A stretch of 64,000 nt of DNA, from assembly GCF_910591885.1 (NCBI RefSeq), contig NC_063271.1, forward strand, positions 1,667,001 to 1,731,000, in the 5' to 3' direction. Shown here one piece after another: positions 36,601 to 51,600 of this stretch. Position 1 is the first letter of the stretch, and each line of letters opens with the position of its first letter. The notes beneath the pieces were generated by a model. That model did no database searches, had not been told where the DNA came from, and worked only from the letters and a program-made list of their open reading frames with translations. The position numbers were made by a program, and so were the translations under genes. Source of the DNA: Bombus terrestris. Taxonomy: Eukaryota > Arthropoda > Insecta > Hymenoptera > Apidae.

Positions 36601-39600
36601 ACAATTTATTTTATCGATTATTTTTCAAACAATGCAATGGTCGAGTTATATCGAGAAACGAATCGCAAAGGAACGTGTCTAAATATTCGTAAAGCATAAA
36701 GCAGCGCAGTTCTAAATTGCATTAGGATTATTTGTCTATTGAAATACAAATGGCAGTTACAAAAATAATTTGGTCGCTGGAAACAATTTTGACAAAATAC
36801 ATTCGTTTCGAGCGTGTTAACGTTCTCCCGTGTTCTCCCATTCTTCTACGTTTATTTTTTCCCTCATTTTAACAAAGTCTCGCCTTTCTCGTGATATTCT
36901 CACCCTCTCGGCTTTCTCGAGACCGAGGCATCGTTTGATATCGTCTTTAACGAGACACGCTCGCCAACCTTCCCTCGCCCTTTGCTTTAACGGTAACGAG
37001 AAAGAATACGAGCGCTGGTATAGTTTCAGCCGGTTAACTGGCGCAATTAAAATACATTAGCCTACCTAGGACTTAGCCCGAGTCGCTGGCTTTCGGACCA
37101 AGGGAGCCGCGCTTGTTCCGAGAAGCTCCATTTTTGTTTTGTTTCTCGGAAATAAACGAGGATACGGAAGATGGCCGCGTACTTCAGGGAATTGCGAGCT
37201 CCTCCTTTTGCAGTGGACCGCTTTACGGAATTGAAACGTTTCCTCGTCCCGTCTTTTCGTCGTGCTGTATACCACCACGCGCAATAAAAAAGATATTTTT
37301 ACTCTTCTGATAGTAGATCTCTCGCTGTAACACAGGGAACTAGCAACGACCGAAATATAAATCTCGTTCCAAAGAAATTTGGACAGAAGGTATCTGCATA
37401 ATGCGAGAAGAAGAACGAGTTTTTCTCGATATATATTTTATACAAAATCTTTGAAACGGCTCCAAAATTTTTCTGAATATTTCCAATGAAATTAATTATC
37501 CTTATTTCTATGAATTATTTATTTAAAAAAGGAATCATTCCTAAACTAAATCGCGCCATTTTCTTCTTCCTCTTCGGCATAGCGGCCGTTCAAGGAATGC
37601 GATACGCGATGATTAATGGAATTGATAACACGATTACGTTAATGTCAGAGTTGTGCGTTTTGCCTTGCATCGCGGTGAACATTCGGGGAACGTCAATAAC
37701 GTCGTGTGACTGAAACCGCGACGCGGTTTCGATTACCTGTCGTCTCGCGTATATACCAGCCAACGTGTCTCATATTCGAGCCGAGAATTCACCGAGAAAA
37801 CGCGTCTAACGGAAAACCAGTGTTTAAACGTAAACGATAAGCTATTTTCGGTACGTTTTGCCTTGCCGCTACACGTTCATTCTCCCTGTCTTGGTGTTTT
37901 GTTCTTTTGCCTTCCTGTGCGTTTCTGTGCGTTTCTGTGCGGCTTCGGTCGATTTAACCGAACAGTACCGTGCACGTTTTCCCTTCGAAACGATATTCTT
38001 CGCAAAATAAAGCTCCATATATGGCGAGATGCTGCGATGTATGGGCGGCATTGTCGCGCGTTCAAAACCCTTCGAGTCTATGCGAACTTTAAAGACTGGC
38101 AAAGCACTCGCCAAAAAGTCGTACGTATTAAAACGCGCGATAGGTTTGTTCACGTTTCTTTAAAAATGCAACAAAAATGTAATTAACGAAGAACGTGTCA
38201 GCTCTGCAAAGGCAAGCGAATCGAGTAAAGCGAAAATTAACGATTAAGAAATTCCGGTATTTACCTACTCTATTTGCCTATTCTTCAAATTACTTAACTA
38301 ATGATTATCGCAGAAAGAATTTTGCAAATATTCAACCAGAAAATAATAATATTTCAATACCAACACAGCGCAATAAATATTCCAATAATTTCAAATTCGC
38401 AAGGGGCGAACAAACTTATTGCACAATCTGACGCTACATCTCAGCTGCGAAATTTATTAAAAAATAATCGCTGTACCGACGATTCTCGCGTCTTCGTGTT
38501 ATATCCGCGACGAGAGGATCTTCTTTAGTTCTGCAACGGGTCAACGATATTCTTCGAAGCTGTTCATCAGCCAGAAATAACATTTTTGTAGCAGCCGTCA
38601 CTGACTTATTCGCTGAATTCTACGGAAGGGAATTTCCTCTGTCCTAGATTCCGTTCTAAATGATTTTGCTCGATTTGTTCGCGTCAAGAACGACGCGATA
38701 TAAACGAAGGAAGCAACGAGAAGTCGATCGGATCAGATATTAATTATTCCATAGTGACGGCGTATTGCCGCGACGTTGTTAATTTGTCCGCTTTGTAGTC
38801 GGTTTACCGGCTGCCTCGCTTTTCTCGATATCCACTGTCTTCTATTTTCCAACAAGTTTCTTCTCCGCCTCGCTGAAAGACGAAACTAACTCTACCTTGC
38901 ACTTGTTGCACCTCGTAGTCCGCCTTATTCGGCCTCTCAAGGGGAAACCTTGACGCCTCGCGAGAAGTATCGTCTTCTTAATCATTGCCCGATAAAAATT
39001 CCGATCGATTTGCACCTGTTACTCGGACGAACATGGTCGTTCCTAGTATTGAATGTTTTTACAAACGTATCTATATTACGTATTATCTGTGAGTACTATC
39101 TCATCTAGGTTTCGTCGAGAACTTCTTTCGCTCTGTCTAATCGCGGAAAGTTGTCGACTCACGCTATCGTACTAATATATCGATTCTCGGAAATAAAATG
39201 ATAAATGAAACTCTCTATGAAACGTACAGAAATAGAACGGCCAACCGGCTGTGAAATATACCGCCAAATAAACGAACCACTAAGGCGAACAGCGAATTCT
39301 TCGCATCGTCGACATCGTCTGAACAAACATACACGGATGGTTTTCGCAGCTGCGAAATTACAAACAAGCCCAGTGTCTGAGACGAGACCAGACGATTCTC
39401 CTTCTCGATCGGTTCTTGCGTTATCTTACCTTGATCGTCGTCGTCGATCTATAATTAAATAACGAAATCGTTCTTCGAATCGCGTTTCGAACGTTCGATA
39501 TCGGTGAAACGGGTTAAGGCTTACCGCGTTTCGAAGAAAGCGTTTAATTAATCCTGTTCACCGATGACCATACCGTGGCCGTTCGAGTTTCGTTTTATCG

Positions 39601-42600
39601 GCCTTGCGTAACGTATTACGTCCGCGCTGGTGTTACGGGCACGTAACGAAACGTATTCGAACAGGTTCTCTTCCCCTCGACACCTTTCGCTCGCTTTAAA
39701 CTTTTTCGATTCAAGCCTCTGTTTCTCGATCGCCAAATATTCGCGAGAAAACTGTATATATTTCGTTCTACGGAACAAATCGGATACGTCATGTTCGCGA
39801 GAGACGAAGGAACGCGCGCATCGGATTCTGGCGATATTTCTCACCGGAACGACGGATAGATTCTTCCTATCTAAGTTGTACGTGCACGCGTTACGACACG
39901 TCTTTATCAATTTATCGGTGAGAAGGTTTGCTCGTGCTACTATTCATCGAATCTGCTGGCTGACTTTTGTTATCCGAATTATCATCGAGCGCGTTTAAAC
40001 GAATGCTATTATGTAACGCAATTACGAAGCGGTAGATCGTTTAAGTCTTTTACCGATGCGAAAACTTCCTTCTTCGATAGGTTTTTAATCGATGAAATTG
40101 TGTAATATCTATATACGCGACTGTCTAACTCGTTAAATAGCAATGGGAATAATAATAGTCTTGGTGTATGGCCGACATAAACAGAAATTAAATCTAAAAC
40201 TAGACGATAGCGATAATAATGGTGAGCGAAAATGCGTTTCTCGCGTTTATCGAAAGATAAACCGGTTTACGGAGAGGAAAAATCGCAAGAGTCCTATTAT
40301 CGAGCTGTCTCGAGGTGTCGTGGAATCTCGGCATCGTCGATCGAACGTTCCTTCGCTATTCGGTGGATCGTCGCCATTCGTTCGAGACCGCTCCATTTTC
40401 GGAGCATAGTTTGAACGCGGCGTCTGGTCGCGGGAAATCGAAATGCTGATTAATCGAGAAACACGGCGTGGCTGTGGTATCGGAGACAGACGGAAATAGA
40501 GATCGAAGCACGAACGGCGCGCCGTTTCGGGCATCCGTTTTTACTCGGTCGCGTTTATTTCTTCCCGTTTCGCGATCAACGATTCACTCGTCGCGTTTTT
40601 CTTCCTTCTTTCCTGTTCGTTTTGCAAAACTGCGCCACGACCCAATTCGGCATCCCGTTTCTCATCGCCATTTCTTCTCCGTTCATTTTCCACTCTCGGT
40701 CAAAAGAGCGACGAATGCCTCGACGTCGATTCACGCACAACCACCGCCGATTTGTTCCACGTTCGTTCGTATTCTTCTTCTCTTCCCCCTTCCTGCCTTT
40801 TTCTTTTCCTTTCGAGAACAAAGGCTGCCAGACGTTTAACCGAAAATGTACGCTTCGTTTCACCGTCAATTTTATTTAACGCCAAATTAACCGCCAAGTT
40901 TAACGCGATAGAGCAATAATCAGCTGGTGCACAGATGGAGCTTTCAACGACGAACATATATTTAACCGTAAATATTTATCAACAGCGATAACAGACTGAA
41001 AATCATCGTTCCTTTGATTTCATAATTTAATTAGCTTCGTCGTCGTAATTTCATTGCTTCGACGTCGTTCTAAACCGGCTCTCGTAAGATGTTAAGGAGA
41101 GGCAATCGAATCTCGCGAGGAAATATTTTCATAGCCAGCGTCAACTGGCTTTGAATCGCGATTAAGGAGTCTCCTTTGCACGTGTCTTTGCTGCATAAAC
41201 GATGACGACTACCGTTAATAGGTGGCGACATTGTGAGATCTTACGTAGGCCGTGCTCTTGTAACGGAGGCCGCCGATGCGCTGTTTGTTTGCGGACTTGA
41301 CACAATCGTGTTGGAATTTTCTACGAACAACAGTGCTTTTATATATCGTCCGAGTCTGGACGTAACCCTGACGCGGCCGAAGAAACCATACTTTTCTTAC
41401 GGAACGTTGTTCGTCGCATTTTCAGTCTCTTTGGTATTCCGATATTGCTTAAATCGCAAACGCTCACGAGCAAACGACAATGTCCTTCGATTAATTTGTA
41501 CAATCGATGTTCCATTAGGAGCCGCGCTCTCGTCGAAAAACATCGGGCTCGAATGGCTAATTAATGGGTGGAAAGTAGGTCGGTCGTATGTTGATGAGCT
41601 TCACGGATGGTTTTAATCAACTCGTCCCGACGAAATCGTACAATTCGCCGTACGATGTAAGTGTCTCGGTTGTGTGTAACGAGATAATCAAGTTCGATCG
41701 TTAGAGGACATTTTACCTGGTACGAATGGGTTTCGCTCGATCGCTTTGGCTGACTCGTCTCGCTAATTATGCGTATCGTGGCCGGCACGGGTAGTCGACT
41801 GGAATCTGCGTCGAAATTGGGCCACGCTCTCTACGAACGCCACGGGGTTCTACTTTAAGCGTTGCCACCGCTCGCGTTTTACCGACACTTGAAAGCACTT
41901 AAGGCAATCTATACTGTCGTCGGGTGAATTCTTCTGGTGTCCTCGCTTCTCGCCGCAAACGTTTCCGACCGTCGTCGACGAGAAACCGCTTATTAAATCC
42001 GCTTGAAAGTCGTTAATGTCGGGCTAGGCGAAATTTTTCTTCCAGTCGAGTCGAGTCGTGTCGAGTCGAGTCGAGTCGAGTCGACGAGAAGCTCCGAACG
42101 ACATTGCGCGGTCTGCACAGTGTTGAAAGGACCGCATAACGTTTTCCATAACTCGTCAGGATTTGTGTAACGTCGCAAAGTATATACTAGCCTCGCGTCT
42201 TTCTTCGCTCAACACCGTATACATATAGTTGCAGCATCTTTGCCATGTAAAACACCTGTCGCACGTGCAATTCCAAGAATCGCAAGGGACCCGTTTCTGG
42301 CATCGACGAAGAATTTATGGAAAAATCAGCTTTCGCCGAGGATTCGCGGAAGCCGATTTGGAAAACACCTGCGGCGTAGAAGCGAGGTGAACGCTTCGTT
42401 AAAGAAGCTTGGAACTCGTTTTTCGTTGGTGGTTAAGCGAGGTTGTCCTGGATCGTGCAAAGTTACCGTGCGTGCGAGCGTAACGCTAATTATAGGCTCG
42501 TAATCGTATGGTAGCGGCGCAACGGAGAATAAACTCTGATACGTTTCTCGTTTTTTAAACACGATCGATTGCCTCTGCCGCGAATTAATCGGACGTACTG

Positions 42601-45600
42601 TACGTTCGTTTAAAAATTGAACGTTTGGTATCGTTTTATGGTGCGACATTGACCTTAAGTAGCAAGGATGCACACGTTACGTGCCACGTATTAAATTGCA
42701 CGTGCCCCGCCGTGACATTTATCGTATCGGTAATTACGTGAAATTGCAGAATTATTAAAACGCACGTAATTTTTCGTTACGCAACTCGTGCAAGAATTTT
42801 GCCTCGCAGTTCGATAATAATAGATTTTATCGAAAACACACTAACACGGCGCGTAAGGATATTTTCTGATGCTTCTTGCGGCTATCGGTTACTCTGGTAA
42901 CGAGACGAAACCGAAGGAAAATTTTACAGACTATCTGCTTTAGAGACTACGCGCTTTATCGGGACGTAGGATAATCTCGTTATAAACGATCAATTTTCAA
43001 TTCAAATTTTTAAACTAAAGCACATTGTACAGCCTGTGATATTAACACGTTGAATGCCATCGGGGTCACCGGTAACCACAATGAGATAAATTCATCAACG
43101 ATGATTATACATCGTAACGTAACGTATCTCTCGTTGGTAATATTTCAACGTTACGTGTATCGCGTAATAAAAAATTCACCGTCAACCGCGTCACGGCCGA
43201 ACCTTATAAAACTGGTAAAACTCGTTGTTGAAAAAGAAGTTTGTCTCGAGTGGGTTGAGACGCGTAACGTTGTCATCTGCGTTCGGAACAGAATGGAATC
43301 GAAGATTCGTTCCAAAGAATGCAACGATTCGCACGCCAAGCGGTATTACGCGGTAAAGAGTCGATTACGTAACGATTAAATCATAGATTGCTCGAAGATC
43401 GTCTATTTTTCGTGCGGCAATTACGTACATACTCGTCCGAACCGGTAGATATCTTTCCTCTTCTATTTCTCGTTGCTCCCGATCGCTAATAGTCTTCGTG
43501 TTCGCAAGGTTGCGGAATCGAGCGATCGACGAGCAAACTTCCATTTGCCCGCGCCACGCGTCGCGTGCCCCATTATTCTCGAAGAATTCCGAATATCGCT
43601 CGAGTTACTCGATTCTCACGTTTTATTTCTCTGTTTTCTTCCGAAACGAACTATTCGTGCGCGAACAATGCAACGGTATTTCGCGGTTTTACGCGCGGAA
43701 ACAAAGGCTTTCTAGTTCGATAGAGGCGATTACCTCCCACGTGCTCCGGCTATTACTACCGTATTTTAAAATCTGCCTGATTGATATCTCACAGAAATTG
43801 CCAGGCTATGTATCTCTTCTTATATTTCCATCCGAGTCATCTAAAATCTACAAGCGATATTTCACGAGTTCTTCGACTCGGTTAGACTCTCCTTCGTGGC
43901 CCGCAGGCGCGTTCCATTTTTCCATACTTTTGTATTTTATCGAAGAAATAGAAAAGAGGAGAGAAAGAGAGAATGCGCTGTATAGTGTTCCGTGTAATAC
44001 ACCTTGGGTATATCGGATACGAGATGTTTAACGGTAGAGCACACGTCTGAAAGTTCTTTGACGCGGTCGAGGTGCCAGCGTGATATATAGAATTTCTTTT
44101 TTAAACACGAACGATACTGCTATCTATCCTGCACCAGTATATACATCAATAACAATCATATCACGATAGAACAGAGGATCGTAATTTCCACGAGGTTCCA
44201 TTAGGAGAAAGTTATCGATTCGGTTCGACGTTCATGTCACGGTCACGTGGGTGAACGTTATCGTAAATGAATTCGCGTGGCAACTTTTCCTCTCAGACTT
44301 CGCTTTTTCGTATCCACGTTCCACGAGCCACCGATAATTCAACGATTCTCGCAAACCTTTCTGTCATTGGTATTGACGCTGCGCTGTTGTTTTCACGATC
44401 ACGCGACATCGGTGTAAAACACCGTGTCTACGGAAAAGTTGGCAATTCGTATCGCGCGTATTCGCGAAACGCATCGGCAAGAAAGTAGCAAAACTTGTAA
44501 CTTTCGTTAAAAATACCTAAACGTTAAAACCTTGCGCGAATAACGAGGTTCAGATTTTTGAGAAGACGAGCGCTGATATTTTTATAGCCAACCTCCGGTC
44601 GATACGTTCGTCGAGAAATTGTACCAAGAACGAGCGTCCAAAGGCTCTGACTCGAGATACGTAGCCTTCTGACAACTTAAAATCCGCTGCTACTTTTCTC
44701 GAGGATGTGAATGTTTAAAAAAGGTAGGCCACGAATTGGCACGTTGTCGGAAATCGTTTTCGTGGAAAGAAAATCGTATCTCGGCTGCGAGTCTCGACGG
44801 TTGTTTGCTTTATTTATTAAGAAGTTGCGGTCGATTATAAAGCACGTGCGAAGGTACTTGCCGATAACCGCGTGAATTATTTGAACGGTCTGGCAAATGG
44901 TAGCGTCTGGGAATCAACGAAAACAGACAAACAGTTTCGCGACGGCAAATTATCGATCTGACTCGCGAACCAGATGCTTGTGAAAATTGAATATATCCAG
45001 TCTAGACGTTTAAAGGTTAACCTGTTTTTACGTCTGTTGTATTACCATCGTGTGAAATCGAGACATGCCCGATGCGTATGTTCGTCGTACAGCTACGAAC
45101 CTCTTCGATGTTGCACGAAATTTCCATTTTAATAGCGTTTGCGTGGATAAGCGCCGGCTACGAAGCGGGAGCAACCTCCATTTTTCGGCAAACAGGAAAA
45201 TTTTCGTTCAACGAACGTACAACTCGATCGGAAACTACGCAAAGCCGGATTATTCGCTAAGCCGTATTTTTATCGTTCTTTTGTTTGCGAAACGCAGCTG
45301 ACTGAACTGCTAAAGAATTGCGGACAATTGAGATAAGAGGAAGCAGAAAATACAGCGGTACGCGTGCAACGAGATGAGAGAGAAGGACGTGGAATATCGA
45401 TTTAAACCAGGAAAGAGAAAATAACGGTCTTCCTATTTTAACAACGAGAACGATAATTAGAGGTAGAAAAGAAGCAAGTCAAGGGGTTAGGTTGGTTAAT
45501 TGCACACGCAGCCGTTTCACGACAACACGCGCGAAACGTTTTCGTGTCGCGTATTCGCGTGCTAGTTGCAGGTTTCCTTGAGACTCGCGCGAAAGAACGC

Positions 45601-48600
45601 ATTGTGTCGTACTCGCGATAGAGGCTCGGCCAAACACTCGCGTTGAATCTAAAACAGATCGGGGAATTTTCGGTTGACGAAACCGGGCCAAAGGTGCGAA
45701 CAGCCGATCTTTTTAGCCTTGATTAGAATGTCACCGACCGTTTTGGCATTCGTCCCAAAGCCACTCGTTCATTTCTATCGCTTTCGCGTTACGGGCCGCT
45801 CTCTGCGATAATTTATACGCGCGTCGTCAATTTTCGCCACTGTTTCGCCGCGAAACGTCTCCTGCTCCGCTGCTATTTGCCGCGTCTCGTATACGAAAAG
45901 TATCGTATCCGGCGAGCTCCGTAGCGAGAAAGCAACGGTAGATACGCAAAGGAAACACGCTATAAAGGTATATCCCGATTAGCATCGATCGAGGAATTCG
46001 CAACAGCGGGCTTTCCATCTGTCTCGACTCTGCTCTTCCCGAGTACCTTCACTTTGCATTGTTACGTATTCATAAGCGACGTTACGTAAGCGGTTCGAAC
46101 GAATAGCTAGAATTTCGCCCGGAAGCATCGGCCGTGGCGAAACGATGCGCTTGGAATCGCGCGTGAGTTGCAATTGCTCCGAACCGGAAGGGATGTCTTC
46201 GACTTTCTGCTTCAGAAGTGGTTTAATTGACCGATTTCTAGGCAAACTTTTATTCTAAACGAGTCGAAGGGGAGGATAACGTAGTTTCTCGAATCAACGT
46301 AGCGGTAAGTTCAAAGTTGCAGTTCCGAGGATAGTCTCGGGGATAAGCTGCGGCATCGAAGACGATGGAAAGCGTACGCGCTGGAAGCTAACGTATTTAC
46401 CCAACCAACGGGCAATTGCGATCTCGTACCAAAAGACCGGTAGAAGTCACGAAATTAAAGAGTTGTTCAAGTACTTGCAATTACAACAGCGCGCGCTTTA
46501 ATTCCAACGAATCGTTATCGTGATTCCAGCGAGACAGATTGCGTTCCAGGAATGTTTTTAAGCGCCTTAACGACGAAGAAGAACAGATCGAACGAGAACA
46601 AACGAGACAGACGTAGAATTTTCGGGCTGGCTGTTGCCAATTTATCTTTTCATCGTCTTTATCGATAAATTTGATCTGTTACGCGTGTCGCAAAGACAGA
46701 GAAGACGCAAAGATTCGTCCATCGCAGTTGTCGCGAAGAGTAAGTGTCGTGAGAAAGAGTCGTCGATTCGTATTGATCGTGCGAACCTGGCCAACAACAA
46801 TGTCTCACACATTCAATTGTTGCGTTACGTTAATAACGCGCAGACGTCGCCCGGCAGCGGGTGTACCTTAACCGATGGTAATTATCGTTCGTTTGCCAGC
46901 GAGCACATCGGTCGCCTATGTGTCGAACAATGCGGCATGTGACCGTTGTTACTGATAATTAGCGTGGCTGGTGGTTGTTCGCGATAACCGCCGATAACGC
47001 GATAAGAAAACACATTGTACTTACCACGCTGTTATCGTCTTTATTTCGAACCTCGTAAACTATCGCGCAATTAAATCTTATATAGCCAACCAAGCAGAAC
47101 GATCTTGATCGAGTTTGGCGTGGTTGGAACGCGAATCGGAAAATTTACCGATAGAAAACGATCCGAACGTCGTAACGACTAATGCGTGCGTGGTACGGCG
47201 TCGAAGGAAGAACGCTATTAATTTATACCGTTTAACCTTTTCAAGCTCACCGTTTATGCATACGCGATATCGCGTAGACTTTACGCCGTTACTATCGTAT
47301 TCCAGTATCGAGATGTAGGTATTCCGTCTCGAAATGTGCAAGTCTGGTGCATTTAATTGTCCGCAACTTGTCGATTCTACCCTGCGACGATAGAAGCACG
47401 CCGTTAACGGGAGATTCGTAACGTATAAGGTTAAATCACGCGTTACAAAATATGTATTTACGTGAAAGCGACTTTTATATTGTTTTTGACGAATTAATAT
47501 ACAACGATCGATCGATCGATTCTTCTACCACCTGCGCGAATTGCTTCCAAAAATGTCCACATCTCTCGTCGTTTGCATTTTTTTATTTATCGTCTATCGA
47601 CGTCTTACATCGACGTATTGGCAGACTGGTGCGCGGTTATTCAACCTGTTACCAACTGCTGCATTAATTTCAATGAATTTTCTGCGTTGAAAATCGATAC
47701 TGGAAAGCAAACGGTTCTTGAAACCTCGAGATCCTGCTTGTGACCGCGATCTCGGACGGAAGGTCTCGGTTAATTGTCAGCTTATAGTTAGCGCGTCTTA
47801 TTATTAGTGCGTACACGTGTTCCAAGCAGCGGAAACGGTGCTTGAAAGTCGCGTACCTTTTCCTACGCGGACCCGCCTCCGATTTAACGTATAACGGTCT
47901 CCCACGACGACGTTTCCCTTCGACAATTTAGACGCCTGCGTTTCGATTGCAGTCAACTCGATAATCGTCCGTCTTGACGAGCCGACTCGAATTCTTCCGG
48001 CTCGTGTCGATCTGATTCTCGATCCCCGGCAGTCACCGACTTTCCTTTGTTGCGGCCCTTCTCGCCGATATAGACGAAAGAAGCATGCGACGCGTTTCGC
48101 CTCTTCTCGCTTTCTGTCCGACTATCCACCGTTCGACACCACTTGCTCGCGTATCCACCGAGTCCTAGTCTCAGCTATTACGTTTCCATTGGCTTACAGT
48201 TACTTCAAAGTTAAAGTTTCTTCTCATCTTTACCTAGAATAGTAATCGAAGAAGCATAGAATCGTCTTCCAATGGAGTTAGAACGTAAACGAACGCGCGT
48301 CGATTGTTGACTCTTTGACAGATAAAGCGATCAAGGATTCAGAGCGAATCGTCTAGGAGAGACTTATCTTTCTGTCTCGCAGATGTTCCTCGTCTCTGCT
48401 AGAACGTATATAACAGGTAGATAAAAGTGCACAAAATATCCAAAGAATACTCGGTTTCATTCTTAATAGATAACACGAATCTCTGTTTATTTGCGTTTCT
48501 CTGCCGTGTCCACAAAGATATAAACTTGCAGGGAGATCCGCAGTCCGATAATATAATTCCATTAAGATAATTCCTACGTACGATGATGTTCGAGATGCGA

Positions 48601-51600
48601 AGTTGCCGCTTCTATGTCTAACAACTTGCTCTAGTTTCTCTTTAGCTGCGCTTTTAGACGGTTACATCTTCTCGCCGCCACGGTATTTCTATTCTTGTTC
48701 GTCCAGTTCCTTTTGCAGCGTGTGAAACCGATTGCAAACAGTGAATCATTATCAACGCGCGATCCCATTACCAACAGCAGCTTAAGCTCGTCCCAGGATA
48801 TCAAACGAGATCGTGTTCTTCTGGCTGAGGGAACTGGTCAGCCCGGAATCGTGCGCCACTTACGCCTCGCCCGTGCCATTTGCTTTCTCAGTGTTTCCAA
48901 CTCGATTCGAAATTGGACGACGCGCGCGTATCCTACTGGCCAGAAAATCCAGCAGATTCGCGGTGCCGCACGTTTTCTTCTTTCCCCGTCGAGCATCGAT
49001 TACACACGATTACACACGATAGCAGACGCGTTGCTGGATTCGCGATCAACTTCTCGTCGTCTCGATCGATTCTGAATCTCATCGAGCGCCGAAGCGTCGA
49101 ACACTAGTTTCGACACCTGCGATTCGGATAGAGAAAATCGCCGCCTTTTATTTCCAGTTTTCAGACGTTGGCCACGGGGCGAAGGAACTTTGATCGTTTA
49201 GAAATTCGTCGTTCTTCGGCAGTTTCGTTTCTAATTCCAAAGATGACGAATCGTCGTGGCTGATAGTTACCCTCAACGATTCGTGGACGATGGATATTTT
49301 TGCATCTATCGACGCTGGGCAAACGAAAAATTAAAATTCGGTCGTTGGTTTTTATTGTTTGAACTTTGGTCTAGCGACCTTATCGTTTGCGTACAGTGAT
49401 CTTGCGATGATATCGATTTTGTTTTATTATTTCCCGTGTTTTGTAGTTGATACGAGCAATTTACAATTCAATCGTTCCTTTACGAGCAAGACGTTATAAC
49501 GAAGCGAATGCGTGGACAAGCGTCTCGTTCCGGAGATTAATCAGATCCGCTTAGTTAACCACTGCTTTGGTGCTGATCGGAACGGATTAAACGCGAGGAC
49601 GGTGAAAAACAAGAAGACACCGCGTCCTTTTGTCTCTAAGAGCGAACCTGCTTTAATTCGAAATTTCACGTACCGAAACGACGCTGCTTTCCGCTTGGTT
49701 CTTTGAAAACATCCGTGCCAGGCCTTGGCCGTGATCGTAATGGAGATTTATTAATTTCCTGAACGGTAATGAAGCGTCTTTTCGACTCGAACGTAACGAA
49801 ATTGCGAATCTGCCAGAACCAAAATTCCGATAGCTGGCAGCCGTTCGTTTACAGTTACTTGCATTCTCCAGTTAGAGAAACGGTCCTCGTCATGGCACGT
49901 TCGTCGATCGACGTTTGGAATCGAGTCGTCGTTGCGGTACTTTTATATATTCTGCGGAACGTTTATCCGAAGAACCATTCCAGTCACAGTTCCGAGCGTA
50001 AATTGTAATTGAATTTAAAAATTGGCCGGAACGAGGTTCCGAATAAGTTCGTTTGCAAACGACCGCACCGATTGCATTTCTACGACTAAAAACTAAAGTC
50101 GAGCGGGACGATGAAGCTACCTCGGAGAAAAAGCTACGAAGCAAACGGCCGGAAGTCCGGGTAAGCGGTAATTATCGTACATTAGCGAGTTATCGGCTGC
50201 GAGCGTCGCTCGAACTTCCCTGCAGTGGAATTAATCCTCGCGGGTTCTGGAAAATTTCACCAGCAGCCCTCGCCAAATGTTCTTTAACCCAACTTTGCTC
50301 GAGATTCTTCACGGTAGTCTCCTATACGACCACGATAAGCTTGGCAGCGGGTTTGCGCGTGCCTTCGTTAGACACGGTGACAAACTGTCCGTGTCGTTAG
50401 TTAACGGGCCGTGGCGTTCAACGAGCAAACGCTGCTCGGAATTTACTGCTTCCAGGTTACGTAATCCGCGCGTGTTAACCATATCCGATGGGTCGCGGAT
50501 CGAATACGAGGATCCTCGTAAGGATTGGACGCGGTTCCTCGTTAACCGGATCGATCCACCTGAAAGATCGTAAGAACGTCGCTAATGGAAACTCGGAATA
50601 GTTGAAAAAGAAACGTTTATCGAATACGTTGATCTGCCGTTGCAAACAGACGGAGTCGTTATGCCCACGCCCATTTCTTTTTTCGTTTTACCGTTCTGGA
50701 ATTTTAGAAACGTTTATCAGGGTACCTTTGAAATTAGCACGATCGAACAATTTCAAATAAATGTCGCGGAAGGATTATTTTTAGCTCAGACCGTTTGACA
50801 TTGGTCGCAGGAGATGGAGATTTATCGTTGGTTAGACGTTAGACGTTAATTTATTAGAACGGATCGAGGGGTCGATAAGACGGAATATTTGAGGAGAAGG
50901 CGCGGTTCTCGATTCAATGGGGAAATTGTGTCCGCCCGTGAAATATCGCGCGATTGTGTAGCGCGTGACGCGTAACGGCGAAGGTTCGCGTGCAAGGTGA
51001 ATCAGAAATAGTCGCGAGATTTCGTTGTCCCTCCGTCGCAATATCAATCGATTCGTTGTTTCGCCGATTACGCCGGACGGTTAAACGCGAATGCATCGAT
51101 CAAAGCGAAAATAACCGTGATCCGCCTTCGGTCTGAATAAACAGTCGATTGACTGGCATCCTTCGAAAAACCCCGCCTCCGCGGCCAATCTTAATCACAG
51201 CATATTCTTTTCGAGTCAGTCTCATTTATGAAGTCATCCGATCGTATTTTCCGTATACCATGTATGCGCATCCGTATGCACGTCGTACGTGGAAGATGGC
51301 GAAGCACGTCCAATGTATCGAGTATTGAGTTATTTAGAACGCTACTGCAGAAATGTTATCTATTTTTTAATTTTTATCCTCATCGAGTCTCTGATAACTC
51401 GCGAAAGACTATCTCGTTCTTCTTACGCGCATATTCTCACCACGTGCGAGTAAATTTCACATTGTGCGAACGAACGTTATCTCACGCATATACCGTTCGT
51501 CATTCGTATTTATCAAAGTTACTCGGACAGCTTTTATCGCGCAAAAAAAAAACCCCAAGCGTCCACTATCCTACGCAAAGTCACAGAGTCGTTTAAAGAC

